Under the pieces are notes generated by a model. That model saw nothing but the letters and a program-made list of their open reading frames with translations, made no database searches and was not told the DNA's origin. Below are positions 17,805-26,432 of a DNA stretch of 64,000 nt, piece by piece. Every line of letters starts with the position of its first letter. Position 1 is the stretch's first letter. Both the position numbers and the translations under genes were made by a program. Source of the stretch: an uncultured Lachnospiraceae bacterium (GTDB lineage: Bacteria; Bacillota; Clostridia; Lachnospirales; Lachnospiraceae); the NCBI GenBank assembly GCA_934364805.1, contig CAKRMH010000011.1:32228-96227 (forward strand), written 5' to 3'.

Positions 17805-18914
17805 TTACTTATTCGCTTCAAATTCATCTTTGGAGCCATAGACAATGTTATTCTCTGCAGTATCGCTTGGAATAATACATACCCATGTTTTTCCCTGATT
17901 CAACGTAATTTCATTGCCAGAGGCATCGTAATATCTGGTTGGAGAAGTATCGGAATCTTTTTTCCATGTAATGTCGACTGCTTTTCCATTTGAGATATAT
18001 TTTCCTTTTCCACCAGACATGTAATCTACATCGAGAGTACCGTTGCCGGTATCCATAATATGGCTGTTACACTCCTGCAGAATGATGTTTCTGACTGCAA
18101 GCTGTTCGTCTGTCACCGCATCCTTCTGAGGATTTCCAAATTCATAGCGATAATATAATCCGTCATCTTCATGGTATTCAAACCATGGTTTTGGATTAAC
18201 ATATGCTAAAGCTACCACAGCGGCATCGCTGCTGTCTGTCAGAGTGACTGGATTTTCATCTTTTGCAAACTGATAATGCCCTTTGTAATCTGCATTCAGA
18301 TCGGTGCGATAACCAAGTTCTGTGATCGCCTGGCTGATTCCATCGGAGGAAATGTACAGATTATGAGGTGCCTTACGGTCATTGGTACGGTAAAAACAGG
18401 TATTACCGACCGCTTTTATCCCATCAATGTTATCAATGAAATCGCTGTCTAGTACGTCTACCGCATACTTGCTCTCTCCTGCGTGTACGTAAATTGCATC
18501 AAATTCCTTCGCAAAATATACATAATACAGACGGCAGCTGCGGACATTACCGATTCGATCCATGCCGCTGTAATCCTGATATAGACCCATCAGACGGGTA
18601 ATTCCACCTTCTACTGGACATTCGTAGATCAGATCCGCTTTGCTGATGTTATATTGCGGAAGTGTAGCCTCGGTATTTTCAATCATCAATGCGATCGGAC
18701 GTTTGGATGCGAGAGATTCGTCGATCCATTCTCCGGTCAGAATACTCTGCGCCTGCCCTTCATGATTGTCTGCAAGCTGTGGCTCTTCTGTTGCAACCGT
18801 CTGGGTCACTTTTTTCTCGGATGCCGGTTCATCCGATGTTTTCTTTTTGCATCCGGCAAATGTGGTTCCTACTGCCAGAAGAATCAGGCAGAGTGTGCAT
18901 AATCTTTTTTTCAT
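17805..18914 (-). CDS. DUF3048 domain lipoprotein (YerB-like)
   Basis: A 369-aa secreted lipoprotein. The signal peptide ends in a lipobox (TFAGC, Cys at about residue 21), followed by a Lys/Glu/Thr-rich spacer and the DUF3048 domains seen in B. subtilis YerB: 'PIALMIENTEATLPQYNIS', 'ADLIYECPVEGGITRLM' and 'RSCRLYYVYFAKEFDAIYVH'. Molecular function is not established. It lies ten bases after ybeY and is probably in the same transcript. Confidence 0.88.
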   Translation of the reverse strand: MKKRLCTLCLILLAVGTTFAGCKKKTSDEPASEKKVTQTVATEEPQLADNHEGQAQSILTGEWIDESLASKRPIALMIENTEATLPQYNISKADLIYECPVEGGITRLMGLYQDYSGMDRIGNVRSCRLYYVYFAKEFDAIYVHAGESKYAVDVLDSDFIDNIDGIKAVGNTCFYRTNDRKAPHNLYISSDGISQAITELGYRTDLNADYKGHYQFAKDENPVTLTDSSDAAVVALAYVNPKPWFEYHEDDGLYYRYEFGNPQKDAVTDEQLAVRNIILQECNSHIMDTGNGTLDVDYMSGGKGKYISNGKAVDITWKKDSDTSPTRYYDASGNEITLNQGKTWVCIIPSDTAENNIVYGSKDEFEANK

Positions 18915-18924
18915 AATCTCCTCC

Positions 18925-19425
18925 TTAAGATCTTGTGATGTTCATTTCCTCGAGTATCTGACGCTGTTTTGCCTCCATAACAGCAGCCTCATCTGGTTCC
19001 ATATGGTCATAACCGAAAAGATGCAGCATACTGTGTACGATCAAAAAAGCAAATTCACGTTCTTCGCTGTGCCCAAAGCTTTCTGCCTGTTCCTTTACTT
19101 TATCAACCGAAATAATAATATCCCCCAGAATTGCTTCTCCTGTGTCCGGATTAAAGTCATCATCGTTCTCTTCCTCCAGGAAAGAAAAATCTCCCGGTGT
19201 GGCATAGGATAACATCGGAAATGACAGAACATCCGTCGGACGGTCAATATTCCTATATTCTTTATTAATCGTGTGAATGCCTGGATTATCCGTAAGTGTA
19301 AGATTCACTTCTGCCTCATATGGAAATGCCTCATGCTCCAGAGTAAAACCGACAACTTTCTCAGCCAGTGCCTGATAATCAAACGCAAATGGAACCGGAC
19401 ATTCTTCTTCTAAATAAAAACTCAT
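18925..19425 (-). CDS. ybeY: Endoribonuclease YbeY (rRNA maturation/quality control)
   Basis: A 166-aa metalloprotein of the UPF0054 family that takes part in 16S rRNA 3'-end maturation and ribosome quality control. The zinc site HSMLHLFGYDH (three His) is intact, and the upstream block 'IDRPTDVLSFPM' is typical. It overlaps the preceding membrane protein gene by one base (TAATG). In many Firmicutes dgkA, cdd and era follow; here a DUF3048 lipoprotein follows instead. Confidence 0.96.
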   Translation of the reverse strand: MSFYLEEECPVPFAFDYQALAEKVVGFTLEHEAFPYEAEVNLTLTDNPGIHTINKEYRNIDRPTDVLSFPMLSYATPGDFSFLEEENDDDFNPDTGEAILGDIIISVDKVKEQAESFGHSEEREFAFLIVHSMLHLFGYDHMEPDEAAVMEAKQRQILEEMNITRS

Positions 19426-20606
19426 TATTTTAAAGCCTCCTTTACCAGATATTCTCTAAGACGTAAAAACTGATTAATGCTCATTCCGGATTCGTCATAC
19501 AGTCCAGAAGAGGAAAAATCATCAAGAGACTGGTAAATCAGAATGTCTCTGTTCCAGTCGCTCAATGTAACATCTTCATTTAATACTTCTATTTTCTTGA
19601 CGATTGCGTCTACGATATGTACCAGCGCAGATTCCCGCGTAGATGGCTTACGGACTTCGCCATAGTACTCACCCAGAATACCAATCAGTTTCTGAGGAAA
19701 ACAATACTTCTGTGCCTGCCTGATGCCATTTTCAATATATGGTTCCCCCTCCCAGCGCCCAAGCCGGTAATAAAATCCGGCAGCAGCACAAAGATTTTCA
19801 TCGTATTCTAATTTCTGGGCTGCGCGGTAGCAAAGATCGGAAACTTTTCTTGCATGTTGATATTCGATCTCAGAAAATGCCTTCACCTCGGCAACCAGAG
19901 GATATGTATCCTGAATCATATCGATATAATTGATCGTGATCTGATTAGCCGTATCTTCTTTCAGATGTAAAAAGAACCATATCACTACAACTGCAGTAAA
20001 AAATCCCTCGACTGCCCCATACACATACTGGATCATATGAATCTTATGATAGGTCCAGTATGATGCCAAAACCGGAAGAATCAGATGAAACAGGAACAGC
20101 AGAATCCCGCTTAAGAACCGATAAGAAGGTTTCGTAAGTGCACTGCCTACTGCGATCGCAAGGATACTCATCGTAAAAAGTACGATCAGTTCTGTTGTGC
20201 CTGGCGAAAAAAGAAGGGCGTACAGACTGATAAAATAAGTTACCGCAGTATATGCGATCAGTTCATTGCTTACCGCATACATAAAAAGTGCGATCAGCAT
20301 CACCGGTTTGTAAAATTCTGGAAGCCAGTTCATCAGGAACTCCAGAAAACAGCAGATTACAAACATAATAGCAATTTTTGAAAAGCTTGTCTCGGTGTTC
20401 TTACCGATCGCTGCCCGTTTGCGCTGCAGCTCCAGTTCCAGAATAAAAACCGCAAGGAAAAATACGCAGAACAACACAATACAGATACTTTCATCAATAT
20501 ATAATTTTTTGATCAGACATAAAAGAACCGATAAAACCATCGCCGATATTCCGATGCCGGTCAATGATAAGAACCGATAAATAGATGCTCTCTCTTTTAC
20601 ATTCAT
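19425..20606 (-). CDS. Degenerate PgpH/YqfF-like membrane HD protein
   Basis: A 393-aa protein with about eight to nine membrane helices (residues 10-220) and a C-terminal helical domain (about 240-380). It occupies the place of the cyclic-di-AMP phosphodiesterase PgpH/YqfF between phoH and ybeY, and the C-terminus aligns by eye with its HD domain: first His kept in 'YQHARKVSDLC', but 'YYHDIGK' replaced by FYYRLGRWEG and the later 'HHG' by YYG. 'ALVHIVDAIV' matches the last helix. The extracellular domain of PgpH is missing. Catalysis is therefore unlikely; a regulatory or binding role is inferred. It overlaps phoH by four bases and ybeY by one. Confidence 0.7.
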   Translation of the reverse strand: MNVKERASIYRFLSLTGIGISAMVLSVLLCLIKKLYIDESICIVLFCVFFLAVFILELELQRKRAAIGKNTETSFSKIAIMFVICCFLEFLMNWLPEFYKPVMLIALFMYAVSNELIAYTAVTYFISLYALLFSPGTTELIVLFTMSILAIAVGSALTKPSYRFLSGILLFLFHLILPVLASYWTYHKIHMIQYVYGAVEGFFTAVVVIWFFLHLKEDTANQITINYIDMIQDTYPLVAEVKAFSEIEYQHARKVSDLCYRAAQKLEYDENLCAAAGFYYRLGRWEGEPYIENGIRQAQKYCFPQKLIGILGEYYGEVRKPSTRESALVHIVDAIVKKIEVLNEDVTLSDWNRDILIYQSLDDFSSSGLYDESGMSINQFLRLREYLVKEALK

Positions 20607-21601
20607 TTTTTCACCTGTCTTGCTCTTCCAGATGATCTGGAAGAGGATTTCTTCTCAAAATCGTCGTATGCCTGAACAATCTTTTGAACAAGCGGATGAC
20701 GTACAACATCGTTGCTCGTCAGTTTGCAGATACCGATCTCATCGATATTCTTTAATACACGCAAGGCAACATCCAGGCCGGATTTACTGCCTGGTGCAAG
20801 GTCTTTCTGTGTTGCATCACCGGTTATTACCGCTTTCGAGCCAAAACCGATACGGGTAAGGAACATTTTCATCTGTGCAGGTGTGGTGTTCTGGGCTTCA
20901 TCCAGAATAATAAAAGCGTTATCCAGTGTACGTCCTCTCATATAGGCAAGCGGTGCAACCTCGATCAGCCCCTTTTCCATGTTCTTCTGGAAGCTCTCTG
21001 CTCCCATGATCTGATATAACGCATCATATAAAGGACGCAGATACGGATCTACCTTGCTTTGAAGGTCTCCGGGGAGAAATCCAAGCTTCTCTCCAGCTTC
21101 AATTGCCGGACGCGTAAGGATGATACGGCTTACCTCCTCATTCTTAAACGCCGTGATCGCCATCGCCATGGCAAGATAGGTTTTACCAGTTCCCGCTGGC
21201 CCCATACCGAATACGATCATTTTATTGCGGATGGCATCGACATAATCCTTCTGCCCAAGTGTCTTTGGCTTGACTGGTTTTCCAGTTATGGTATGACATA
21301 TGATATCTTTGTCGATCTCAACAAGAGAAGTCTCCTTTTTCTCTGCGAGCAGAGAAAGTGCATAGTTGACATTCTGTTCTGTAATCACGTTTCCGCGTCT
21401 GGAAAGTTCATAAAGCTGCGTAAATACTTCGCTGGCAGCTTTGATATTTGCTTCATTACCGATGATCTTTAACTGGTCGCCACGGACAATGACTGTCACT
21501 CCAAGTGTTTTTTCTATTTTACGTATATAAACATCAAACTGCCCGAAGACATTTGACATATGCTCCAAAGGGATATTAACTGCTAGTTCATTCATGCTCA
21601 T
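20603..21601 (-). CDS. phoH: PhoH-like ATPase (PhoH/YbeZ family)
   Basis: A 332-aa PhoH/YbeZ protein, a P-loop ATPase linked to YbeY and RNA metabolism. Walker A is GPAGTGKTYLAMA and Walker B ILDEAQNTTPAQM; the N-terminal third is the family's small RNA-binding-like domain. A longer frame exists, but ATG at 21601 is preferred: AAGGAA lies nine bases upstream and the codon sits inside the end of yqfD (overlap 14 bases), as expected for coupled genes. Order yqfC-yqfD-phoH-(pgpH-like)-ybeY is conserved across spore-formers. Confidence 0.93.
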   Translation of the reverse strand: MSMNELAVNIPLEHMSNVFGQFDVYIRKIEKTLGVTVIVRGDQLKIIGNEANIKAASEVFTQLYELSRRGNVITEQNVNYALSLLAEKKETSLVEIDKDIICHTITGKPVKPKTLGQKDYVDAIRNKMIVFGMGPAGTGKTYLAMAMAITAFKNEEVSRIILTRPAIEAGEKLGFLPGDLQSKVDPYLRPLYDALYQIMGAESFQKNMEKGLIEVAPLAYMRGRTLDNAFIILDEAQNTTPAQMKMFLTRIGFGSKAVITGDATQKDLAPGSKSGLDVALRVLKNIDEIGICKLTSNDVVRHPLVQKIVQAYDDFEKKSSSRSSGRARQVKK

Positions 21602-22841
21602 CCGTTGTGGTTCCTTCCTTGGGTATTTCTTTTTGTGCCGTTGGTTCCGGTACGGCAATCGATTCACAGGCTTTGATCTCGCCCGTGATCACATAATTGG
21701 TACTTCTTTTAACCATTCTAACATTTTTGCTGATAATTTGAACCCCATTTTGTTCTAAATTTGATAAAAATTGGTCAAGATCCTGCTTTGCTTTGGCCGC
21801 AGCAGTCTCTTCGCTGTTTGTCTGCGTCGTATATTCAAACTCACGGTATGTTTTTTTCCCGGCAAAAAAAGGCAGATAAAAATTGTCGGCCAGATGAAGC
21901 TGGTGGTATTCTTCCATGACATGGGAGTTGTCGTAGACCGGGAAAACAGCAGGGGATTCAAAAAACCAGTCTTTCCATCCAATACAAAAATGGGTACGTT
22001 TCTGTCCCGTTTCGCTTTCCTCCTGCCAGTGAACCGGGATATTGTCTTTGTATTCATAAATAACAATACCACTGACATCGGCATCCGCAGACTGATAATA
22101 GTATTGCGCAACTTCACCGAAATCATCCCGTATTTCCTGACAGCCGGAAACAAGAAGATCTCCTTTATGGACTTCCTGCCCTTCCGTTACATATGGAACA
22201 CCGCTTCTTGTGATGATGGAGGCGATGACGGCATCTTTTGCAGCGACCAGATCCGAACAGTCAGCGGGATCTGAAAATGTCTGTGCGGTATCATTCTGCT
22301 GGTTGATATTTTCCTGAATTTCTACGATCAGTTTGGTGCCTCTGATATAAACAGATGACCAGATCACTGCATCAAAGTCCTGTCGGATTGCAAGTTCGAG
22401 AGACGGACAGTCGATCTTATTTATTTCTGAACCAAACCCGGCCTTTTTCTCCTGCAGATATGCGATCATTGTATCTTCGGAGAGATTGGAATTCCCGATC
22501 ACCTCTATTTTCCATACAAATCCGGAATAATAGAGAATGCACAGGCATACAACAGCCAGTGCAAGTGGGAAGAAAAAACGTTTCCGGTAATGAAATGTAA
22601 AAAAAGGAACACCGTACTTCTTTAAAATTTTTATCTGGGTATGGGTTTTTCGTAACATCGGCTGGCAAAGCCAGATATCATCCGCATACATATAAAAACA
22701 GAACTCCTCTTCTGAAAGAACTCGGATCTTCCAGAGGGAAATGTTCTGTCTGACACATAAATTCATACAGCGTCTTGCATTTTTTCCTGAAAATCTTACA
22801 TATACATACCCTCTGAGCTTCCGATAAAGAAATGGGATCAT
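21588..22841 (-). CDS. yqfD: Sporulation protein YqfD
   Basis: A 417-aa protein of the YqfD family, made in the mother cell and needed at stage IV (engulfed forespore) in spore-formers. It has one membrane helix around residues 90-110 ('FPLALAVVCLCILYYSG'), followed by a FtsQ/POTRA-like region ('IEVIGNSNLSEDTMIAYL') and an extracellular C-terminus. It overlaps yqfC by four bases (ATGA), the usual pairing, and supports a sporulating host. Confidence 0.93.
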   Translation of the reverse strand: MIPFLYRKLRGYVYVRFSGKNARRCMNLCVRQNISLWKIRVLSEEEFCFYMYADDIWLCQPMLRKTHTQIKILKKYGVPFFTFHYRKRFFFPLALAVVCLCILYYSGFVWKIEVIGNSNLSEDTMIAYLQEKKAGFGSEINKIDCPSLELAIRQDFDAVIWSSVYIRGTKLIVEIQENINQQNDTAQTFSDPADCSDLVAAKDAVIASIITRSGVPYVTEGQEVHKGDLLVSGCQEIRDDFGEVAQYYYQSADADVSGIVIYEYKDNIPVHWQEESETGQKRTHFCIGWKDWFFESPAVFPVYDNSHVMEEYHQLHLADNFYLPFFAGKKTYREFEYTTQTNSEETAAAKAKQDLDQFLSNLEQNGVQIISKNVRMVKRSTNYVITGEIKACESIAVPEPTAQKEIPKEGTTTDEHE

Positions 22842-23116
22842 GGAAGAAACGTAATCTGATGGATCTGTCCCTGGATCTTCATCGATTCTCCCGTATAATA
22901 TTCAACATTCAGGCATTCTCCATCTATCTGGATACGGAATTCTTTGGAAAGAACGATCATCTGATGCTCCGAATAATCAGTGATCCCGCGATGATTCTCG
23001 ATCAGGATTTCCCGATTCCCGGTAAGTGAGATCGCAGGCATTCCAAGAATGAGATCTTTGGGAAGTTCGAGGGTTTCGATTAAGTTTTCAGGATTGATTT
23101 TTTTATGGTTTTTCAT
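22838..23116 (-). CDS. yqfC: Sporulation protein YqfC
   Basis: A 92-aa protein of the YabP/YqfC family: 'LPKDLILGMPAISLTGNRE', 'IENHRGITDYSEHQMIVLS' and a final 'KIQGQIHQITFLP' are its signature. YqfC is co-expressed with YqfD under mother-cell control and is needed for sporulation in Bacillus and Clostridia. It is coupled to yqfD by a four-base overlap and starts 33 bases after rlmH ends. Confidence 0.92.
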   Translation of the reverse strand: MKNHKKINPENLIETLELPKDLILGMPAISLTGNREILIENHRGITDYSEHQMIVLSKEFRIQIDGECLNVEYYTGESMKIQGQIHQITFLP

Positions 23117-23149
23117 ATTAAACTATATGAAACCAGAGCGAGTCCTATG

Positions 23150-23629
23150 TTATTTATGATAGGGTTCGTGATTGATGATCCGGTAACTCCGGTAAATCTG
23201 CTCTAGCAAAATTACCCGCATAAGCTGATGCGGGAATGTCATATTTGAAAAACTGAGCTTATAATCGGCACGCTTTAAAACAGTATCGGATAATCCAAGG
23301 GAGCCTCCGATCACAAAATAAAGATGGCTGATCCCGTTAATCCCAAAGGATTCGATCTTTTTTGCGAGCCTGACGGAATCCGGCTGTGCCCCGTCGATTG
23401 CCAGACAGATCAGATATCCATCTTCTTTTATGGATTTCAGCAGACGTTCTCCTTCTTTCTCTTTGATCTGTGCAACCTCTGTGTCCGATGCCTGATCCGG
23501 CGTTTTCTCATCGGCAACCTCAATTATATTCAGCTTACAATATCGGCTGAGCCTCTTTTCAAATTCTTTGATTGCATCCCGATAGAAACTTTCTTTTACT
23601 TTTCCTACGCATAATATTGTGATTTTCAT
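23150..23629 (-). CDS. rlmH: 23S rRNA (pseudouridine1915-N3)-methyltransferase RlmH
   Basis: A 159-aa SPOUT methyltransferase that methylates pseudouridine 1915 in helix 69 of 23S rRNA. The SAM-binding trefoil knot is recognised by 'FVIGGSLGLSD' and 'LSFSNMTFPHQLMRVILLEQ', and the C-terminal 'YRIINHEPYHK' is near-invariant. Length is exactly that of the family. Confidence 0.97.
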   Translation of the reverse strand: MKITILCVGKVKESFYRDAIKEFEKRLSRYCKLNIIEVADEKTPDQASDTEVAQIKEKEGERLLKSIKEDGYLICLAIDGAQPDSVRLAKKIESFGINGISHLYFVIGGSLGLSDTVLKRADYKLSFSNMTFPHQLMRVILLEQIYRSYRIINHEPYHK

Positions 23630-23646
23630 TTCTGACCTACCTGTAT

Positions 23647-25278
23647 CTATTCGTGTAATTCATACGAAGTATCTTCGTCAATAATGTGAAGCATAATATC
23701 CGCAAATTGCGGATCAAACTGTCTGCCTCTGCCTCGCTGTATCTCCTCACGGACAACATTCTGAGGAAGGCAGTCACGGTAACTCCGGGTAGATGTCATT
23801 GCATCGTAAGCGTCTGCAACAGAGATGATCCTTGCAATCTCAGCAATATCTTCTCCACCCAAACGATCCGGATAACCTGTTCCCCCATATCTTTCATGAT
23901 GCCATCTTGCTCCAACCTTCAGTTCCGGTATTTCAGAAATTTCAGATAGAATTTCATATCCGATGATCGGATGCTTTTTGATCTCAGCAAATTCCTCATC
24001 CGTCAACCGTTCTGTCTTATTGATAATCGCATCCGAAATTCCGATTTTCCCAACATCATGCAGTAAAGCGGCATATTCCAGAGCTTTCAGCTGTTCACCA
24101 TGATATCCACATCGTGCTCCGATCATCGCAGAATACTTTGCAACACGGGCTGAATGACCTTTGGTATATTTATCTTTTGCTTCAATCGTTTTACTGAGTG
24201 TCTGAATAAGCTGAAACGTCATCCGTTCCTTTTTCTTGAGAAGAATATTCTGTTCTAATACCTTTTCTTCTGATGTTGCATCTGTCAGCATCAGTACAAC
24301 ACCATAGCTATCCCCGTAAATATCCGTTGAAACAACAGAACGTATGCTGCAGGATATTTCAGTACGTTTCGTCATTAAATGTTCGGATAACATTTCACCT
24401 TTCATAATACATGCAAACTGTTCCTCATTTCCAGCCAGCAGATCTTTCAGGTCATATATCTGCGATCCATCCATCTGCAGAAGCTGTGCCGCACATTGAT
24501 TATAACTATCCACCTTCCCATCTGGATCCAGTGCCAGAATTGCCATATCGGCTTCATTGTATATTGCATCCGTAACGTTCGCTTTTGATATGCTGAATGT
24601 ATTTTCCTTTGTGGTCCAGTATATTGTTCCGACAAATGCAATCGTAACTCCGATTCCAGAGCTTGGATAGGAAGGAACATGGAACAGCGGTAACAGCGTA
24701 TCCGGAAATGCCAGAAAAAACATGACACAATTGACCAGCACAATTTTGAGAACAAACATATGCTGCCGCTTTAACCTGCTCTTCCGAAAACATTGAAAAA
24801 CAAGGTAAATACAAAATATCAGATAAAAAGCAATATAAAAGTAATGATAATACACAACCGGATCCATTTTTGTGTAGAATGCTGTTCTTATACCAATTGT
24901 GAAAAACTCATGGATCGGAGCCAGCCCAAATATGACCAGATCGCCTACGGACAGCACGATCCCCAGACCTGCAAAAGCGTGATATACCATACCTCTCATT
25001 CCGGTCAGCTTTCCAATGTACAGGCATAAGGCAACTACATACAGGTCAAAAGCTGCGATCAACAAATAGAAAAAAATATGATACAACGTTGCATCTACAG
25101 AAATGCTGTATCCAAGTGACATCATGTTCCATAATGTTGCGGCTACACCCATTAGCAGAATGATCCTGTTCTGCCGTCTGTTATGAAATATATTCGTTCT
25201 GGCAAATGATATCGCTGCGACTGCGCATAACGTAGTGCTGACTGCAAGCACAATAATTGTAAGTATTCCTGAAGTCAT
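23647..25278 (-). CDS. Membrane receptor with 7TM, PAS and HD-GYP domains (c-di-GMP phosphodiesterase candidate)
   Basis: A 543-aa signalling protein. About seven N-terminal helices (residues 1-225) resemble the histidine-kinase N-terminal 7TM sensor; a PAS-like domain follows (about 235-340, 'MAILALDPDGKVDSYN'), then an HD-GYP domain (about 350-535). The metal ligands are kept: HSARVAKYS, LLHDVGKIG, HHERYGGTGYP and VADAYDAMTS. This predicts hydrolysis of cyclic di-GMP (or a related dinucleotide) in response to a membrane signal. It ends 17 bases before rlmH. The PilZ protein at 55459-55797 is a possible effector of the same second messenger. Confidence 0.87.
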   Translation of the reverse strand: MTSGILTIIVLAVSTTLCAVAAISFARTNIFHNRRQNRIILLMGVAATLWNMMSLGYSISVDATLYHIFFYLLIAAFDLYVVALCLYIGKLTGMRGMVYHAFAGLGIVLSVGDLVIFGLAPIHEFFTIGIRTAFYTKMDPVVYYHYFYIAFYLIFCIYLVFQCFRKSRLKRQHMFVLKIVLVNCVMFFLAFPDTLLPLFHVPSYPSSGIGVTIAFVGTIYWTTKENTFSISKANVTDAIYNEADMAILALDPDGKVDSYNQCAAQLLQMDGSQIYDLKDLLAGNEEQFACIMKGEMLSEHLMTKRTEISCSIRSVVSTDIYGDSYGVVLMLTDATSEEKVLEQNILLKKKERMTFQLIQTLSKTIEAKDKYTKGHSARVAKYSAMIGARCGYHGEQLKALEYAALLHDVGKIGISDAIINKTERLTDEEFAEIKKHPIIGYEILSEISEIPELKVGARWHHERYGGTGYPDRLGGEDIAEIARIISVADAYDAMTSTRSYRDCLPQNVVREEIQRGRGRQFDPQFADIMLHIIDEDTSYELHE

Positions 25279-25329
25279 AATATTGTTCCCCTTTTATCCT
25301 TACGTGATAATTTATTATAACAAACTTCC

Positions 25330-25440
25330 TTACGCCTTGTCCTCTACTTTAACCGTGATTGTGTAATTGTGTTTCTTGTATGTTGCAGCGGCTTCGTATT
25401 CCCCCACTTTGTCTGTGTCAACTGTTATAAAATCTGGGAA
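25330..25440 (-). pseudogene. 3' remnant of a gene for an Ig-like surface/secreted protein
   Basis: Read leftward, about 35 codons ending in TAA (25332-25330) encode 'TVDTDKVGEYEAA' and 'NYTITVKVEDKA', which look like the last strands of a bacterial Ig-like (DUF5011/Big-type) repeat: V-D-T-x-K-x-G-x-Y followed by T-V-x-V. No start codon or upstream extension of the domain can be found; the sequence to the right is AT-rich and unrelated. This is read as the tail of a decayed or truncated gene at the left edge of the AT-rich island. Confidence 0.5.
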
Positions 25441-25520
25441 AGGAAAGAATTGTTTTTGAAAATGGTTTTATGGTGTTATTTTAGCACTTATGATTTTGGT
25501 AGTCTATGTTGCTTTATACG

Positions 25521-25556
25521 AAAAATGGAGGAATGTTTGTATTCTACATTCCTCCA
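25521..25556 (-). terminator. Intrinsic terminator of the GNAT-unknown-SecB operon
   Basis: An 11-bp perfect stem (TGGAGGAATGT, 25526-25536, with ACATTCCTCCA, 25546-25556) with a nine-base loop. On the leftward strand it is followed by a run of T (25525-25521). It lies 60 bases past the SecB-like stop codon and closes the three-gene operon. Confidence 0.75.
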
Positions 25557-25615
25557 ACTTGATCGTTTTCATTTATCAATAAATTTTAAATTAAGTCTAT
25601 TTTTCCAGAAGCATT

Positions 25616-26008
25616 TTATTTTTTTGCATCTGCAAAATTTATAAATGGTATATTATACGCTGGAAAACGTGATGCATTCGTTATCATAGAAATTATTGGT
25701 CTCGCATATGACAATAATAATGCTGGTGCATTTTGATTTAAAAACGAATTCACTTTACTATCTTCCAATTCTGAATTCCATTTAAATTTTGCCATAAAAA
25801 TTGTCTCCAAATAAAATGGAGCATTTTCATCCCCCAAATTAACTTTTAACTTTACAACGGCCTCATTTTCCGATATTTTTGTGTTACTTACACCTATTTC
25901 AGTTTGAATTTCAATTTCTTTTCCTTTTTCAATTGAAAAGTCTCTATTCTCTCGAAATTCCATAGATGTAAGACATGGATCTGTGAACTGAAAATTGCTT
26001 TCTTTCAT
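25616..26008 (-). CDS. SecB-like chaperone (candidate TAC chaperone)
   Basis: A 130-aa protein. The C-terminal part (about residues 98-125: 'LLSYARPIISMITNASRF' then PAYNIPFINF) closely follows the SecB pattern of 'L-x-PYAR-x-x-I-x-x-x-x-x-x-x-x-FP-x-x-x-x-x-x-NF'. The N-terminal half is a predicted beta-sheet with alternating charged and hydrophobic residues. Firmicutes do not use the proteobacterial SecB export pathway, and SecB-like proteins outside that pathway are known as chaperones in toxin-antitoxin-chaperone modules. It is last in the operon, 16 bases after the unknown gene, with GAGGG seven bases before its ATG. SecB-like identity is well supported; the TAC role is inferred. Confidence 0.75.
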   Translation of the reverse strand: MKESNFQFTDPCLTSMEFRENRDFSIEKGKEIEIQTEIGVSNTKISENEAVVKLKVNLGDENAPFYLETIFMAKFKWNSELEDSKVNSFLNQNAPALLLSYARPIISMITNASRFPAYNIPFINFADAKK

Positions 26009-26024
26009 CGTTTATCCCTCAAAT

Positions 26025-26420
26025 TTATGCTGCATATTTTATTGACACACTCTGATTAACAGAATACATACTTTCAGATGCATAATACTCATCTACTGTA
26101 TATGAAGGCTTACTTTCCTCCAAGATATTAATATTTGTATTTTTCCAAGGTAAATATTGTACGTTTACAGTGCCAATATATGTCTCTTCTTTTGAAACGG
26201 GAACAGCTTCTATTTCACAACAATCTTCTTCCAGAACACTCAAATCAACATTTAAATCGGAGATGTCAATTGATAAAACTCCTTGATGATCAATTTCAGA
26301 TGTTAATTTGGAAATAAACTTATCCCTAACATCTATTGAATTCAAATCAGCTGATATCATCATATTATGAAATTCATTTGCTGCTTCTCCACTCAATCTA
26401 ATCTCAGTATCAATCATCAT
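26025..26420 (-). CDS. Unknown 131-aa protein between GNAT and SecB-like genes (antitoxin candidate)
   Basis: Not recognised. The product (from ATG at 26420; GAGGTG lies six bases upstream) has an acidic N-terminal two-thirds ('SIDVRDKFISKLTSEID', 'DLNVDLSVLEEDCCEIE') and a C-terminal 50 residues rich in aromatic and hydroxyl residues (YIGTVNVQYLPW, 'YTVDEYYASESMYSVNQ', ending SIKYAA). No helix-turn-helix or ribbon-helix-helix could be seen, unlike the DUF1778 antitoxins that usually pair with GNAT toxins. It sits 12 bases after the GNAT gene and 16 before the SecB-like gene, the antitoxin position in T-A-C modules. An exposed aromatic tail would suit a chaperone-dependent (ChAD-like) antitoxin. 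Function is inference from position. Confidence 0.6.
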   Translation of the reverse strand: MMIDTEIRLSGEAANEFHNMMISADLNSIDVRDKFISKLTSEIDHQGVLSIDISDLNVDLSVLEEDCCEIEAVPVSKEETYIGTVNVQYLPWKNTNINILEESKPSYTVDEYYASESMYSVNQSVSIKYAA

Positions 26421-26432
26421 ATTTTTCACCTC

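Noticed and set aside
25440..25600. A hydrophobic rightward open frame next to the island terminator
   Set aside because: The hydrophobic frame has no in-frame start codon and runs through the terminator hairpin; likely chance in AT-rich DNA. A type I toxin was considered but not supported.
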